Source: Spirochaetota bacterium
Lineage (GTDB): Bacteria; Spirochaetota; UBA4802; JAKQUI01
Direction of reading: 5' to 3'
Length of the DNA: 64,000 bases
Assembly: GCA_029562645.1 (NCBI GenBank)
Contig: JAKQUI010000001.1
Span: 124,001-188,000, forward strand
Shown: positions 29,971-38,865 of the stretch, one piece after another
How positions within the stretch are numbered: position 1 is the stretch's first letter
Layout of the letters: each line of letters begins with the position of its first letter
Notes under the pieces: generated by a model
Database searches by the model: none
Told to the model about the DNA's origin: nothing
Seen by the model: only the letters and a program-made list of their open reading frames with translations
Translations under genes and position numbers: made by a program

Positions 29971-30466
29971 TCATGGAAATCGCCCGCATCTGGCGAGAGA
30001 ATCCCTCGAGGGTAATGAGCGGTCGCCCCCGAGGGGCACGGGAAGGTCCCCGCGCCCCCGCGGCAGCACGGCGAGATGCAAGGCGGTGCGCCCGCCGCGA
30101 TCCGCCGCCTTCAGGTCGATGAATCGCTGCCGCGAAGCGCGCCGGACCCCGTCGATATCGCCGCGGGCCGCGCACAGGGCCAGGTTCGCGCTGTCGAAAT
30201 AAATATCGTACAACGCCAACGGCCCCGTCACCGGCAACAGCGCCGTGTCGAAAATGAATGACAGCGGCATATCGACGACGATAAACGCCTGTGCGACCGG
30301 GCCGCCCAGCGGATTGTGGGCGTGCTCGGCGGCCCGATACGCCCGCATGCCCGCGCGCAGGCCCGAATGGACTATCGGATCGACCTTTTCGTGCGTGACG
30401 ACGGACACAACGGTCATGCACGACGACATAAAAAAGGGAAGCGAGCGCCGTCAGCGCACTCCACAT
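29971..30466 (-). pseudogene. YceK-like lipoprotein with ankyrin-like segment, frameshifted
   Basis: The frame ending at 29971 contains MTVVSVV and MPLSFIFDTALLPVTGPLALYD, a YceK/DUF1375-type signature, followed by ankyrin-like LCAARGDIDGV and GRTALHLAV, then unrelated-looking residues to the stop. Its natural signal peptide lies in another frame starting at 30466. The two frames meet at a run of six A (30430-30435, plus strand). With five instead of six, the protein would read MWSALTALASLFMSSC, a lipoprotein signal with Cys16 as the lipidated residue. Either a frameshift mutation, a sequencing error or slippage at the homopolymer is involved. The ankyrin part is also cut short. Confidence 0.65.
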
Positions 30467-30680
30467 GGATCGACACCTGTTCCTGGCCCCCCGCCGATCC
30501 GTTTTATATCAACTATATCGGCGCGCATCAACGAATTATCCGCGACGCCATTCGGTCGCCGCTTCAGTGTATCGGACGCATGATCGTTTTTTTGCAACCG
30601 GACGCGACCGCTCCTGTCCTTTGTGGCATATTACGCCGCCAATACACATACCTATGGCCAGTTACGACAAGGAGAGCCGC

Positions 30681-32459
30681 ATGAACACCCGAGTACTCAT
30701 GATATATCCCGAGATCCCGTCCACCTACTGGAGCATGAAGCACGCGCTGCAGTTCGTCGGCAATAAATCCTCCATGCCGCCGCTGGGCCTCATGACGATT
30801 GCGGCCATGCTCCCGGCGCGCTACGACGTGCGCCTCCTCGACATGAACGTGGAGCCGCTTACCGACGAAGCGATCGAGCGCGCGGACCTCGTGTTCATAT
30901 CGGCGATGATCGTGCAGAAGAAATCGTTCGAGGAGGCGGTCGCGCGCTGCCGTCGGTTCGGTAAAACGATCGCGGCCGGCGGACCCTATCCAACCTCGTC
31001 GCACGGCGCGATAGCGGGCGTGGACCACTTCGTCCTGGGCGAGGGCGAGATCACCCTGCCCCGCTTCCTGGCGGACTACGAGGCTGGGTGCGCGCTCCCC
31101 TGCTACGAGTGCGACGAGAAGCCGGACATCAGCACAACGCCCGTTCCGCGCATGGACCTCATCGACACAACGCATTATGGCGCGATGGCGCTGCAGTATT
31201 CCCGCGGTTGCCCGTTCAACTGTGAATTTTGCGACATCATCGAGATGTTCGGCCGGAAGCCGCGCGTGAAGACGCCCGCGCAGTTCGTGGCCGAGCTGGA
31301 GGCGGTGTACGCGACCGGCTACCGCGGATCGCTCTTCGTGGTGGACGACAATTTCATCGGCAACAAGCGCACGGTGAAGGAGCTCCTCCCGGCCGTCGAG
31401 GCCTGGCAGCGTGAGCGCGGCTTTCCCTTCTCGCTGTTCACCGAAGCGAGCGTGAACCTCGCCGGCGACGCCGAGCTCATGGCGCTCATGGTCGCGGCAG
31501 GATTCGACAGCGTCTTTTTAGGGATCGAGACGCCGGTGGAGAAGAGCCTGGAGCAGGCCCAAAAGGGACAGAACATGAAGGGCGATCTTTTGACCAGCGT
31601 GGAGACGATACAGCGCGCGGGACTCGAGGTGATGGCGGGCTTCATCGTGGGCTTCGACGGCGACCCCGACAATGTCTTCGACCTGCAGATTGAGTTCATC
31701 AGGAAATCGGGGATCCCCATGGCGATGGTGGGCATGCTGATGGCGCTGCCCAAGACGCAGCTCCATCGACGCCTGGAGCGCGAGGGACGGCTGCTCGCCG
31801 AGACCACGGGCGACAACTGCGATCTCGACGTAAACTTCGTCACGACGATCCCGCACGCCGACCTTGTGGCCGGCTACAAGCGAATCATCGAGCATATCTA
31901 CACGCCGCGCCACTACTTCGCACGCGGGCTCGACCTGCTGCGGCGGCTGCCGCGGCGCCCGGTCGCGAGCGGCGCGACGACCGTTCGCGACCTCAGGGCG
32001 CTCGTCCGCTCGCTGTTCGTGCAGACTTTCTCGTCCTATGGGCACCGCTATCTGGCCTTCCTCGCCCGGGCGCTCTGGATCAACCCGCGCCGCTTCGCGC
32101 TCGCGGCGAACCTGGCGATCAAGGAGTATCACTTCAACGAGATCACCACCGGGATCCTCGCGGCCGACCGCTTCGCCGCCGTCCTGGAGGGCGCCGTCGG
32201 GCGACTCGACGCCGAACTCGAGCGGATGCTTGCGAAACCGACGCCGGCGCACCCGCGGCGGATCGAGCGGCGCGGACGGGCGATCGTGGCCCAACTGCGA
32301 AAAAAGTATGGACAACTTCCGGGCGATCTGCCAGAATCATTGCACGCGCAGTTCGCCGCGACCGAGTCGCGGTGCGAAGAGCGCATAACGCACTGGGCCA
32401 TGCGGGCGCACCTGCTGCGGCAGGGCCTGCGTCAGCGCGTCACCTTCGACCAGGAATAG
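30681..32459 (+). CDS. B12-binding radical SAM protein with DUF4070
   Basis: About 592 residues from the ATG at 30681, which has AAGGAG 7 bases upstream; the longer frame from 30465 has no such support. An N-terminal cobalamin-binding-type Rossmann domain (about 1-130, no DxHxxG motif evident) is followed by the radical SAM cluster motif C177-x3-C181-x2-C184 (GCPFNCEFC), FVVDDNFIGNK and the SAM-site GFIVGFDGD. The C-terminal 150 residues fit DUF4070. The group includes methylases such as hopanoid C-3 methylase HpnR; the substrate here is unknown. It is followed by a small membrane protein and an ECF sigma pair, 13 bp away. Confidence 0.92.
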   Translation: MNTRVLMIYPEIPSTYWSMKHALQFVGNKSSMPPLGLMTIAAMLPARYDVRLLDMNVEPLTDEAIERADLVFISAMIVQKKSFEEAVARCRRFGKTIAAGGPYPTSSHGAIAGVDHFVLGEGEITLPRFLADYEAGCALPCYECDEKPDISTTPVPRMDLIDTTHYGAMALQYSRGCPFNCEFCDIIEMFGRKPRVKTPAQFVAELEAVYATGYRGSLFVVDDNFIGNKRTVKELLPAVEAWQRERGFPFSLFTEASVNLAGDAELMALMVAAGFDSVFLGIETPVEKSLEQAQKGQNMKGDLLTSVETIQRAGLEVMAGFIVGFDGDPDNVFDLQIEFIRKSGIPMAMVGMLMALPKTQLHRRLEREGRLLAETTGDNCDLDVNFVTTIPHADLVAGYKRIIEHIYTPRHYFARGLDLLRRLPRRPVASGATTVRDLRALVRSLFVQTFSSYGHRYLAFLARALWINPRRFALAANLAIKEYHFNEITTGILAADRFAAVLEGAVGRLDAELERMLAKPTPAHPRRIERRGRAIVAQLRKKYGQLPGDLPESLHAQFAATESRCEERITHWAMRAHLLRQGLRQRVTFDQE

Positions 32460-32472
32460 GAGCGAGAATCGT

Positions 32473-32841
32473 ATGGGCGGCATGCAAAACGTTCCCTCGG
32501 CAGCGGCGCAGGTCATCGTCACCATCGTCCCCATCGTGGGGATCGTCATGGGATCGGTCGTGATCTTCTTCTATCTGCTCTACGCGCACCGAGAGAAGAT
32601 GCTCATGATCCGCGAGCGGATGTACACGCCCAAGAAGTTCGACCTTCCGGTCTTCAGCCTGTTCGCGGGGCTTCTGCTCACGGCCATCGGGGCCTGTCTC
32701 ATCGCCTTCTTCCTCATCAAGGAGGGGTTTGCCTACAGCGTGTTAAGCGGCATGATCCCCTTCGCGGTGGGGGCGAGTCTCCTGATATTTTTCAAGCTGT
32801 ACACCTCGATGCGGGGCGGACCGTCCAACGATGCGAGATGA
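32473..32841 (+). CDS. Small membrane protein (three predicted helices)
   Basis: 122 residues with three hydrophobic segments at about 10-36, 57-78 and 85-106, and a charged loop (AHREKMLMIRERMYTPKKF) between the first and second. It is like DUF6249-type membrane proteins, though this is a weak match. The start has AGGAG upstream, and its stop overlaps the ECF sigma gene by 4 bp (ATGA). Such proteins often accompany sigma/anti-sigma pairs in envelope stress operons. The function is not known. Confidence 0.8.
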   Translation: MGGMQNVPSAAAQVIVTIVPIVGIVMGSVVIFFYLLYAHREKMLMIRERMYTPKKFDLPVFSLFAGLLLTAIGACLIAFFLIKEGFAYSVLSGMIPFAVGASLLIFFKLYTSMRGGPSNDAR

Positions 32842-33404
32842 ACGCCGATACCGCAACCGACGAATACGTCGTCCGGCGGGTCCTACGCGGAGACACCGAG
32901 GCCTTTCGCATCATCATCACGCGGCACCAGGGGATGGTGTACAGCATCGGACGGCGCTTTCTACGGAACGATGACGATGCGCGCGATTTCGCGCAGGAGG
33001 TGCTCATCAAGGCCTTCGACAAGCTGGGCACCTTCAAGGGCAGCGCGCCCTTCCGCGCCTGGCTCGCCCGCATCGCGTACAACCACGGCATCAACGCCGT
33101 GAAGGCCGCGCGCGATCCGGGCACGCTCGCCGAGGAGGCGCTGGAGAGCCGGGGCGCGACGCCGGAGCGCTCGTACGAGCACAATGAAATCCGCGCGTTG
33201 CTGGAGAGGGCCGTCGAGGCGCTGCCGGAGAATTTTCGCCTGTGCCTGGACTGCTACTTTTTTTACGGCATGCCCTACGCCGACATCTGCGAGATGACCG
33301 GGATACCGGTCAATACGATAAAATCGAACGTGTTTCGCGCGAAGCAGATGCTTCGAGACGCGCTGCGCGGGACCATTGCGGAGGACTACCATGAACTGCG
33401 ATAA
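32838..33404 (+). CDS. ECF RNA polymerase sigma factor
   Basis: 188 residues with the two conserved regions only. Region 2 contains the DDDARDFAQEVLIKAFDKLGTFKGSAPFRAWLARIAYN segment, and region 4 contains the helix-turn-helix LPENFRLCLDCYFFYGMPYADICEMTGIPVNTIKSNVFRAKQML. It should direct RNA polymerase to a stress regulon. Its start overlaps the upstream membrane gene by 4 bp and its end overlaps the anti-sigma start at 33391 by 14 bp. Confidence 0.95.
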   Translation: MNADTATDEYVVRRVLRGDTEAFRIIITRHQGMVYSIGRRFLRNDDDARDFAQEVLIKAFDKLGTFKGSAPFRAWLARIAYNHGINAVKAARDPGTLAEEALESRGATPERSYEHNEIRALLERAVEALPENFRLCLDCYFFYGMPYADICEMTGIPVNTIKSNVFRAKQMLRDALRGTIAEDYHELR

Positions 33405-33855
33405 GGCGATGCGCCGCTATCTCGAAACCGACAACCGCGCCTATGTCGCGCTCGCGGTCAAATTCCACGCCCTCCGCTGCGCGCGCTGTCGCGCGGAGAT
33501 CGCGCGCCTGGACCGGGAGTTCCGCGCGCTGTTGCGCCAGGCCCCCTTCGACGCGCCCCCGGACCTCGCCGACGCGGTGATGCACGCCGCGCGGCGCTCG
33601 CGGATCGAGAATGCGACAAATGTGGGCACCGGCAAGTGGGTCGCCGTGGGCGGGGCGATCCTCTCCAGCATCGTACTGGTCCCCTTCAGCGATTCGCTCA
33701 TCTGGCTCAAGGACCACTTCGGCGGGCACTTCGAGGTCCCCTTCAGCATCATGCTGGGCGTGGCGATCTCGGTCTATGCGGCGCTGTACATCGGCACGCA
33801 CCTGGAGCAAATCAAAGCCCTGCAGGACGCCATCACCCGCAAGCTGCGCATCTAA
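33391..33855 (+). CDS. Membrane anti-sigma factor with ZAS-type motif
   Basis: About 154 residues from the ATG at 33391, which has a GGAGG site upstream and overlaps the sigma gene. The N-terminal domain carries H-x3-C-x2-C (HALRCARC), the ZAS-type zinc anti-sigma motif, and is followed by two membrane segments (about 70-90 and 108-128). It should hold the ECF sigma at the membrane. The C terminus is cytoplasmic-like and basic (LRI). Confidence 0.88.
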   Translation: MNCDKAMRRYLETDNRAYVALAVKFHALRCARCRAEIARLDREFRALLRQAPFDAPPDLADAVMHAARRSRIENATNVGTGKWVAVGGAILSSIVLVPFSDSLIWLKDHFGGHFEVPFSIMLGVAISVYAALYIGTHLEQIKALQDAITRKLRI

Positions 33856-34526
33856 TCGCGCCGGTCGTCCGCGGGGCGGTCCCACCCGCGCCGTGCGAGA
33901 TACTCCGCCGCATCGACCACATCACCCCCGCACACACCCTGCGAGCTGTAGAGCGAGGCGCAGTGCGTCTCCTCGCTGTAGTCGGCCTGCGCGTCGGCGA
34001 CATGCACCACGCCAAAGCCGCGGTCCGACGCATCGCGCGCGGTGGTCTCAACGCACTGGCTGGTGGCCAAACCCGCGAAGACGAGCGTGTCGATACCCCG
34101 CGCGCGCAGGCGCGCGTCGATGTCCGTGGAGGCGAAGGCGCTGAAGGTGGTCTTGGTGAACACGGCCTCGCCCGATCGCGGCGCGATGCGCCGGTCGATC
34201 TCGGCGAGGGGGTCGCCCGCCAGCGGATAGACATTGTCGTAGCCCGCGGCACGCGCGCGAACGTAGGTGTCGCGAAAGAAGCGATGAAGGTCGCGGCGTT
34301 CGGGATCGACGCCGCAGAGCCGGCAGTAGACGACGGGCGCGCCATGCGCGCGGAACGCGCCGAGGAGCATGGTGATGGCGGGGACCGTCGTATCGGCGCA
34401 GCGTTTCGAGATGTAGTCCATGCAGCCCGGCGAGAGGTCGCTGAAATAGCGATAGAAGGGGGACGCCGGGCTCAGGTAATACCGCTGCATGTCGATGATG
34501 ACCAGGGCCGTGCCGTTCGCGGACAT
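33852..34526 (-). CDS. Isochorismatase-family cysteine hydrolase
   Basis: About 224 residues from the ATG at 34526 (the longer frame to 34589 overlaps the next gene's end and lacks similarity). The catalytic triad is visible: Asp in LVIIDMQRYYL, Lys in FTKTTFSAF and Cys in LATSQCVETTARDASDRGFGV. Members hydrolyse amides such as nicotinamide or related compounds. The gene lies 1 bp after the secreted GTWKT-domain gene and convergent to the anti-sigma gene. Substrate is not known. Confidence 0.92.
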   Translation of the reverse strand: MSANGTALVIIDMQRYYLSPASPFYRYFSDLSPGCMDYISKRCADTTVPAITMLLGAFRAHGAPVVYCRLCGVDPERRDLHRFFRDTYVRARAAGYDNVYPLAGDPLAEIDRRIAPRSGEAVFTKTTFSAFASTDIDARLRARGIDTLVFAGLATSQCVETTARDASDRGFGVVHVADAQADYSEETHCASLYSSQGVCGGDVVDAAEYLARRGWDRPADDRRD

Positions 34527-34527
34527 G

Positions 34528-34920
34528 TCACTCGTCCCCGCCGCAGAAATAGTCGTCGCTCGTTTTGATCCCGCGCCACTCGCCGCCATGCCCGACGAGC
34601 GACCCGGGCCACCAGGCCCCCTCGAACGAGCAATAGCCGGGATACGCGACCAGGACGCCGCGGCCGCGCCGCCCCGCGGGATCGGCCCAGACGAATTCGA
34701 GACGATTGCCGCTGGTCGTTCCCTCGATGCGCCAACGCGCCTCGCCCGAGAACCGGCCGATCACCAGGTTGCCCTCCTGCGCAAGCTGCAGCGTCCCCCG
34801 GTTCGTTTTCCAGGTGCCGGTGAAATCGGCGGCATGCGCCGCGACGCCCATGGCGAGCGCCGCCGCGAGGACGATGCCGGCGACGTATCCCGGTACGGTT
34901 CGCGCATTCGTTCTTTTCAT
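34528..34920 (-). CDS. Small secreted protein, GTWKT-domain paralogue
   Basis: 130 residues from the ATG at 34920, which starts a clean signal peptide (VAGIVLAAALAMGVAAHA). The mature part is a single beta-rich domain with FTGTWKT, LQLAQEGNLV, GRRGRG and EGAWWPG, paralogous to the N-terminal domain of the 280-residue protein at 28152. It has two extra Cys near the C terminus. It is immediately upstream of the isochorismatase gene. No family name is known to me; a lipocalin-like fold is possible. Confidence 0.78.
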   Translation of the reverse strand: MKRTNARTVPGYVAGIVLAAALAMGVAAHAADFTGTWKTNRGTLQLAQEGNLVIGRFSGEARWRIEGTTSGNRLEFVWADPAGRRGRGVLVAYPGYCSFEGAWWPGSLVGHGGEWRGIKTSDDYFCGGDE

Positions 34921-35087
34921 GCCGGGGAAACCGTAACAGACGCGGCGTATCAACACAAGAGAAAAATGGGATTTTTGAAACCGCCGGAGCCGCGCATGCG
35001 GGAGGCGGAATTTCATTTGACTTTTCGCAAAGAACGCGCGAGGGTCTCCCCCGTTCCGGTTTGCCGCCGCCGGACACGACATGCGCC

Positions 35088-36569
35088 ATGATTCAGAAGA
35101 TATTGCACCGAATCACACGCGAGCACACGATGGAACCGCCGCGATCGTCCGCCTGGCGGGAACTCGAGGTGCAGGGAAGCCTCATCTACCTCTTCCTCGT
35201 CCTCTCGGTCTTCATCGTGGCCTTCGCGATGCTCATGCTCGCCAATGTGCGCGGGCAAGGACTCATCACGCCAAGCGTCCTCATCGCGACCTCCCTGACG
35301 TGCTCCCTGCAGACATATCGCAGAAAAAAGGCGGGCCGGCCCGCCGCGGGGTATTCCTGGGCGGCCGCGTCGATCTTTGTGATGATTCCGATCGCGCAGA
35401 AGTTCATCTACGTCTCGAACTACGGCTGGGAGGTCGCGCTCTCCTCGTACAATTCGTCGGTGCAAATCATCATCGCCGTCGTCATCAATCAGTTCCTGTA
35501 CGACACGCGCCTCTTCAAGGTCCTCGCCGTGGCGGCGCTTGCGGGCTGGCTGGCCTTCCTGGTGGCCGCCGTTCTGTCCGGAACCCCCATGTCCATACAG
35601 TCCGTGGAGCATGGCCGCGGCGTGAGCGGGTTCGTGGTCCTGCGCGAGGTGTTCATCATGCTGGTGAGCATCATCGTCTGGTTCGCGGTGTACCGGATCA
35701 TCCCCCTGACCGAGAACTACGACCGCACGACGACCGAGCAGCGGCGCATCATAGAAAGCAACAACACGCTCCTCGAGGCGCAGGTGCACGAACGCACCCA
35801 GGAGCTCGTCACGATCAACAACGCGCTGCGCGAGCGGAACGTCCAGATCGAGTCCGAGCTGGACATGGCCCGCCTCATCCTCAACAAGCTCATGCCGGAG
35901 GCCCTGGCGAACATCGAGGGCCTGGACTATTTCGCGCTCAACGTTTCCATGGACAAGGTTGGGGGGGATTTTTACGGATTCAAACACGCCGGCGGACCGC
36001 TCGAGATTTTGCTTGCGGACGCATCCGGCCACGGCCTCCATGCGGCATTCCTGTCCCTCATAACCAAAATGACTTACGACAGCATCGAGACGCAGGGTTC
36101 GCCATCCGGAACCCTCGGCGAGCTCAATCGGGCGGTCTGCCGCTCGTCGGTCCGCGGAAACTTCGTGACCGCCGTCTGCTGCGTCGTCGACGTCGCGAAC
36201 CGGTGCGTTCGGATCAGCAGCGCGGGACACTGGCCCGTCATCGTCTTCAACCGGGACAGCGGCGTCCTCTCCGAGCTGGGCGTCCACGGCATTCCGCTCG
36301 GTTGGATCCCGGAGTACCGGTTTGCGGCGGTCGAGCGGCAGCTCTCGCCGGGCGACCGGGTGATCGCGTTCACCGACGGGATCATCGAGTGCGGCAATGC
36401 GCGGGGCGAACTCTTCGGCATGGAGCGGCTCGGCGACTTCATACGCGGCCATGCCGGATCGACGCCCCGCGAGCTCTCCGAATCGCTCCTGTCGCACCTG
36501 CACGAATACACCGAAACGGCGGCCTTCAATGACGACCTCTCGATCATCGTGTGCGATGTGATTCGATAA
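35088..36569 (+). CDS. Membrane SpoIIE-type PP2C phosphatase
   Basis: About 493 residues from the ATG at 35088; Met at 35130 is an alternative. Six or so hydrophobic segments fill residues 25-205, then a coiled coil (ERTQELVTINNALRERNVQIESELD) leads to a SpoIIE/PP2C domain with GGDFYGF, ADASGHGLHAAF and FTDGIIECGN, the metal-binding aspartates of this family. It should dephosphorylate an anti-sigma-factor antagonist in response to a membrane signal. It stands alone between a secreted gene and rpiB. No partner kinase or antagonist is next to it. Confidence 0.93.
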   Translation: MIQKILHRITREHTMEPPRSSAWRELEVQGSLIYLFLVLSVFIVAFAMLMLANVRGQGLITPSVLIATSLTCSLQTYRRKKAGRPAAGYSWAAASIFVMIPIAQKFIYVSNYGWEVALSSYNSSVQIIIAVVINQFLYDTRLFKVLAVAALAGWLAFLVAAVLSGTPMSIQSVEHGRGVSGFVVLREVFIMLVSIIVWFAVYRIIPLTENYDRTTTEQRRIIESNNTLLEAQVHERTQELVTINNALRERNVQIESELDMARLILNKLMPEALANIEGLDYFALNVSMDKVGGDFYGFKHAGGPLEILLADASGHGLHAAFLSLITKMTYDSIETQGSPSGTLGELNRAVCRSSVRGNFVTAVCCVVDVANRCVRISSAGHWPVIVFNRDSGVLSELGVHGIPLGWIPEYRFAAVERQLSPGDRVIAFTDGIIECGNARGELFGMERLGDFIRGHAGSTPRELSESLLSHLHEYTETAAFNDDLSIIVCDVIR

Positions 36570-36617
36570 CGGCTGCCGGAGCCGGATAAAAATATCCCGC
36601 GCCGTGAAAGATATGTA

Positions 36618-36646
36618 TTGACGCCCGCTTCGCCGCATTGTAGGAT
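36618..36646 (+). promoter_or_regulatory. Candidate promoter for rpiB
   Basis: TTGACG (36618-36623) and TAGGAT (36641-36646) are separated by 17 bp, about 60 bp upstream of the rpiB ATG. A GATAAT at 36644 would give a 20-bp spacer. Confidence 0.5.
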
Positions 36647-36706
36647 AATCTATCGAGACATAATTCGGGCCCGACGCCGTACGGCCCGTGAACACGCGAG
36701 AATGCG

Positions 36707-37171
36707 ATGAAGATTGCCATCGGCTCCGACCATGCCGGCTACCCCCTCAAGATGCTCATCGTGAAAACGCTCCCGCCGCTCGTGCCCGCGGCCGTCGTCA
36801 CCTTTACGGATGTGGGCACGCACTCGGAGGAATCCTGCGATTACCCCGACTACGCCGCGGCGGTCGCCGCGGCGGTGCGCGACGGTTCGGCCGATCTGGG
36901 CATCGCCATCTGCGGGACCGGCATCGGGGCCTCCATCGCCGCGAACAAGGTGGCGGGCGTGCGCGCGGCGCTGTGCACCAACGAGTTCATGGCGGAGATG
37001 GCGCGACGGCACAATAACGCGACCGTGCTGGTGCTGGGCGCGCGCGTCGTGGGATCGGACCTCGCGCTTCGCATCGTGCAGCGCTTCCTCGAAAGCCCCT
37101 TCGAGGGCGGGCGCCATCAGCGGCGCCTCGACAAGATCGACGCTATCGAGCGGGACAACCGCACGCAATGA
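36707..37171 (+). CDS. rpiB: Ribose-5-phosphate isomerase B
   Basis: 154 residues, normal for RpiB/LacAB isomerases. Motifs are the N-terminal IGSDHAGYPLK, SCDYPDYAAAV, the catalytic cysteine loop ICGTGIGASIAANKV and RHNNATVLVLGARV. It interconverts ribose-5-phosphate and ribulose-5-phosphate in the pentose phosphate pathway. It overlaps the next gene by 4 bp. Confidence 0.96.
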   Translation: MKIAIGSDHAGYPLKMLIVKTLPPLVPAAVVTFTDVGTHSEESCDYPDYAAAVAAAVRDGSADLGIAICGTGIGASIAANKVAGVRAALCTNEFMAEMARRHNNATVLVLGARVVGSDLALRIVQRFLESPFEGGRHQRRLDKIDAIERDNRTQ

Positions 37172-38823
37172 CACGGCGGCGGGGAATCATCGCGGCGGCC
37201 CTGGCCGCGCTCGCGCTCCTCGTCGCGGACGGCCGCGCGGGGAGCATCGTCTTCACCTCCGAGGGCTGCGAGCTCCTGAACGTGATCGAGGACACGGCCG
37301 CGAACGGCCGGCGGTTCTATCGCATCGCCGACATCACCTATGAATCAAGCGCCCTGCCGGAGATCACCGACTGCGTGCTCTCGTTCAACCGCCCCGTCGT
37401 CGCGATGGGGACCGACGACGCCGGCCACTACCGGATCAAATACGCCTCTTACGAGCCGGTGCGCGGGCGGGGCATCCACGGCGCAGGCGGGGCGCAGTTC
37501 TTCAAGGCGCAGCACCGCGTGGAGCTCCAGAGCGAGCGCAACCTCTGGCTGGGCAACTGCGAGGACCTGGGCTCGTTCAGCCTCGAGTTCCGTTTCCGGG
37601 CCGATTCCCTCCGGGATGAAAGCGTCATCTTCTCGCGCATCGGATACGCCTCCGGAAAGAAGAACGGCCTCGAGATCGTGCTGAAAAACGGGAGGCTCAC
37701 CGCGCGCTTCCACGGGGTGTTTCGCGACCAGTCCGGGCGGCCGCGCGTCGTGTACCTCAACCGCGGAAGGCGTCTGAAGCTCAAGGCCTGGCACCACGCG
37801 CTGGTGAGTTTCGACCGCGTGTCCGGCAAGCTTTCCAAGCGCATCAACGGGCGAGAGGATGAGGCGGTGTACGCGACCGAATCGGGCGAGCCCTTCGTGA
37901 ATGTGCTCCGGCCCGCCTTCGAGTGCGACGATCTCCCCGCCGGGGTGGTCGGGAAGGACTTCTCCGGCATCATCGACGAGTTCCGCATCTCGCACCGCCA
38001 CATCGCCGACCTGAAGCGGGAAACCGAGATCGCCTCCAAGCGCCATCAGCGCCTTACGACCATCGGCCGCGAGCCGGTGAACCGCGAGGGCGTCGTCACC
38101 GGCCCCGTGCACACGCTCCCCGCCACCGGAACGCAGGCGCGGCTCTTCTCGTGGCGCGAGGAGCTCTCCTCCGGCACCTTCGTGTGGATGGAGTTTCGCA
38201 CGAGCGACGACCTCTTCGGCCAGGCCGACCCGGAGCCGAAATGGTACCGCATCGTGAACAACCAGCGCGACATCTACCGCATGCGCGTCGGGAGCGAATT
38301 CCTGCGCGGGAAATACTGCCAGTGGCGCGCGCACCTGGTCCCCTCGCCGGACGGCCGCCGCTCGCCGCGCCTCTGGGACATCGCCCTCGAATACCGCGTG
38401 GACGCGCCGCCGCGCGTGCCCCTCATGGTGGCCGTGGCCGGCGCCGGCGACAAGAGCGTGACCATCAAATGGAAGAAGAACGTGGAGGAGGACCTCTGCG
38501 GCTACAAGATCTATTACGGCGCGCGGCCCGGGCGTTACGACGGGATCATCACCCACTCGCGGGAGCGGCGCATCACCAACGCGCTCTCGAGCACCAACGA
38601 GATCGAGATCACCGTCACCAATCACGTGATCGAGGAGAATCGCGCGCGGGACACCCGCGGCCTGCTGTCCTATCCCATCATGAAGAACAATGTGCTGTAC
38701 TTTTTCGCGGTGAGCGCCTACGACACCTACCGGATCGACACGAAATACAACCATGAGTCGGCGCTCTCTGCGCCGGTCACCGGGCGGCCCTTCGCGGGCT
38801 CGGAGATACGGCCGGAGGAATAG
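37168..38823 (+). CDS. Secreted LamG-like and fibronectin-type protein
   Basis: 551 residues with a signal peptide ending near GRA. Residues about 100-280 read as a concanavalin A-like/LamG domain (FSLEFRFRADSLRDESVIFSRIGY, KLKAWHHALVSFDRVSGKLSKRINGRE, FSGIIDEFRISHR). The C-terminal part from about 410 contains a fibronectin type III-like segment (VTIKWKKNVEEDLCGYKIYYGARPGRY). Such proteins bind glycans or other surface ligands. It overlaps rpiB by 4 bp although no functional link is obvious. Confidence 0.8.
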   Translation: MTRRRGIIAAALAALALLVADGRAGSIVFTSEGCELLNVIEDTAANGRRFYRIADITYESSALPEITDCVLSFNRPVVAMGTDDAGHYRIKYASYEPVRGRGIHGAGGAQFFKAQHRVELQSERNLWLGNCEDLGSFSLEFRFRADSLRDESVIFSRIGYASGKKNGLEIVLKNGRLTARFHGVFRDQSGRPRVVYLNRGRRLKLKAWHHALVSFDRVSGKLSKRINGREDEAVYATESGEPFVNVLRPAFECDDLPAGVVGKDFSGIIDEFRISHRHIADLKRETEIASKRHQRLTTIGREPVNREGVVTGPVHTLPATGTQARLFSWREELSSGTFVWMEFRTSDDLFGQADPEPKWYRIVNNQRDIYRMRVGSEFLRGKYCQWRAHLVPSPDGRRSPRLWDIALEYRVDAPPRVPLMVAVAGAGDKSVTIKWKKNVEEDLCGYKIYYGARPGRYDGIITHSRERRITNALSSTNEIEITVTNHVIEENRARDTRGLLSYPIMKNNVLYFFAVSAYDTYRIDTKYNHESALSAPVTGRPFAGSEIRPEE

Positions 38824-38865
38824 CGGCCGCCGCGCACCGAGGCGACCGTCATTTGAAACGCCCCC

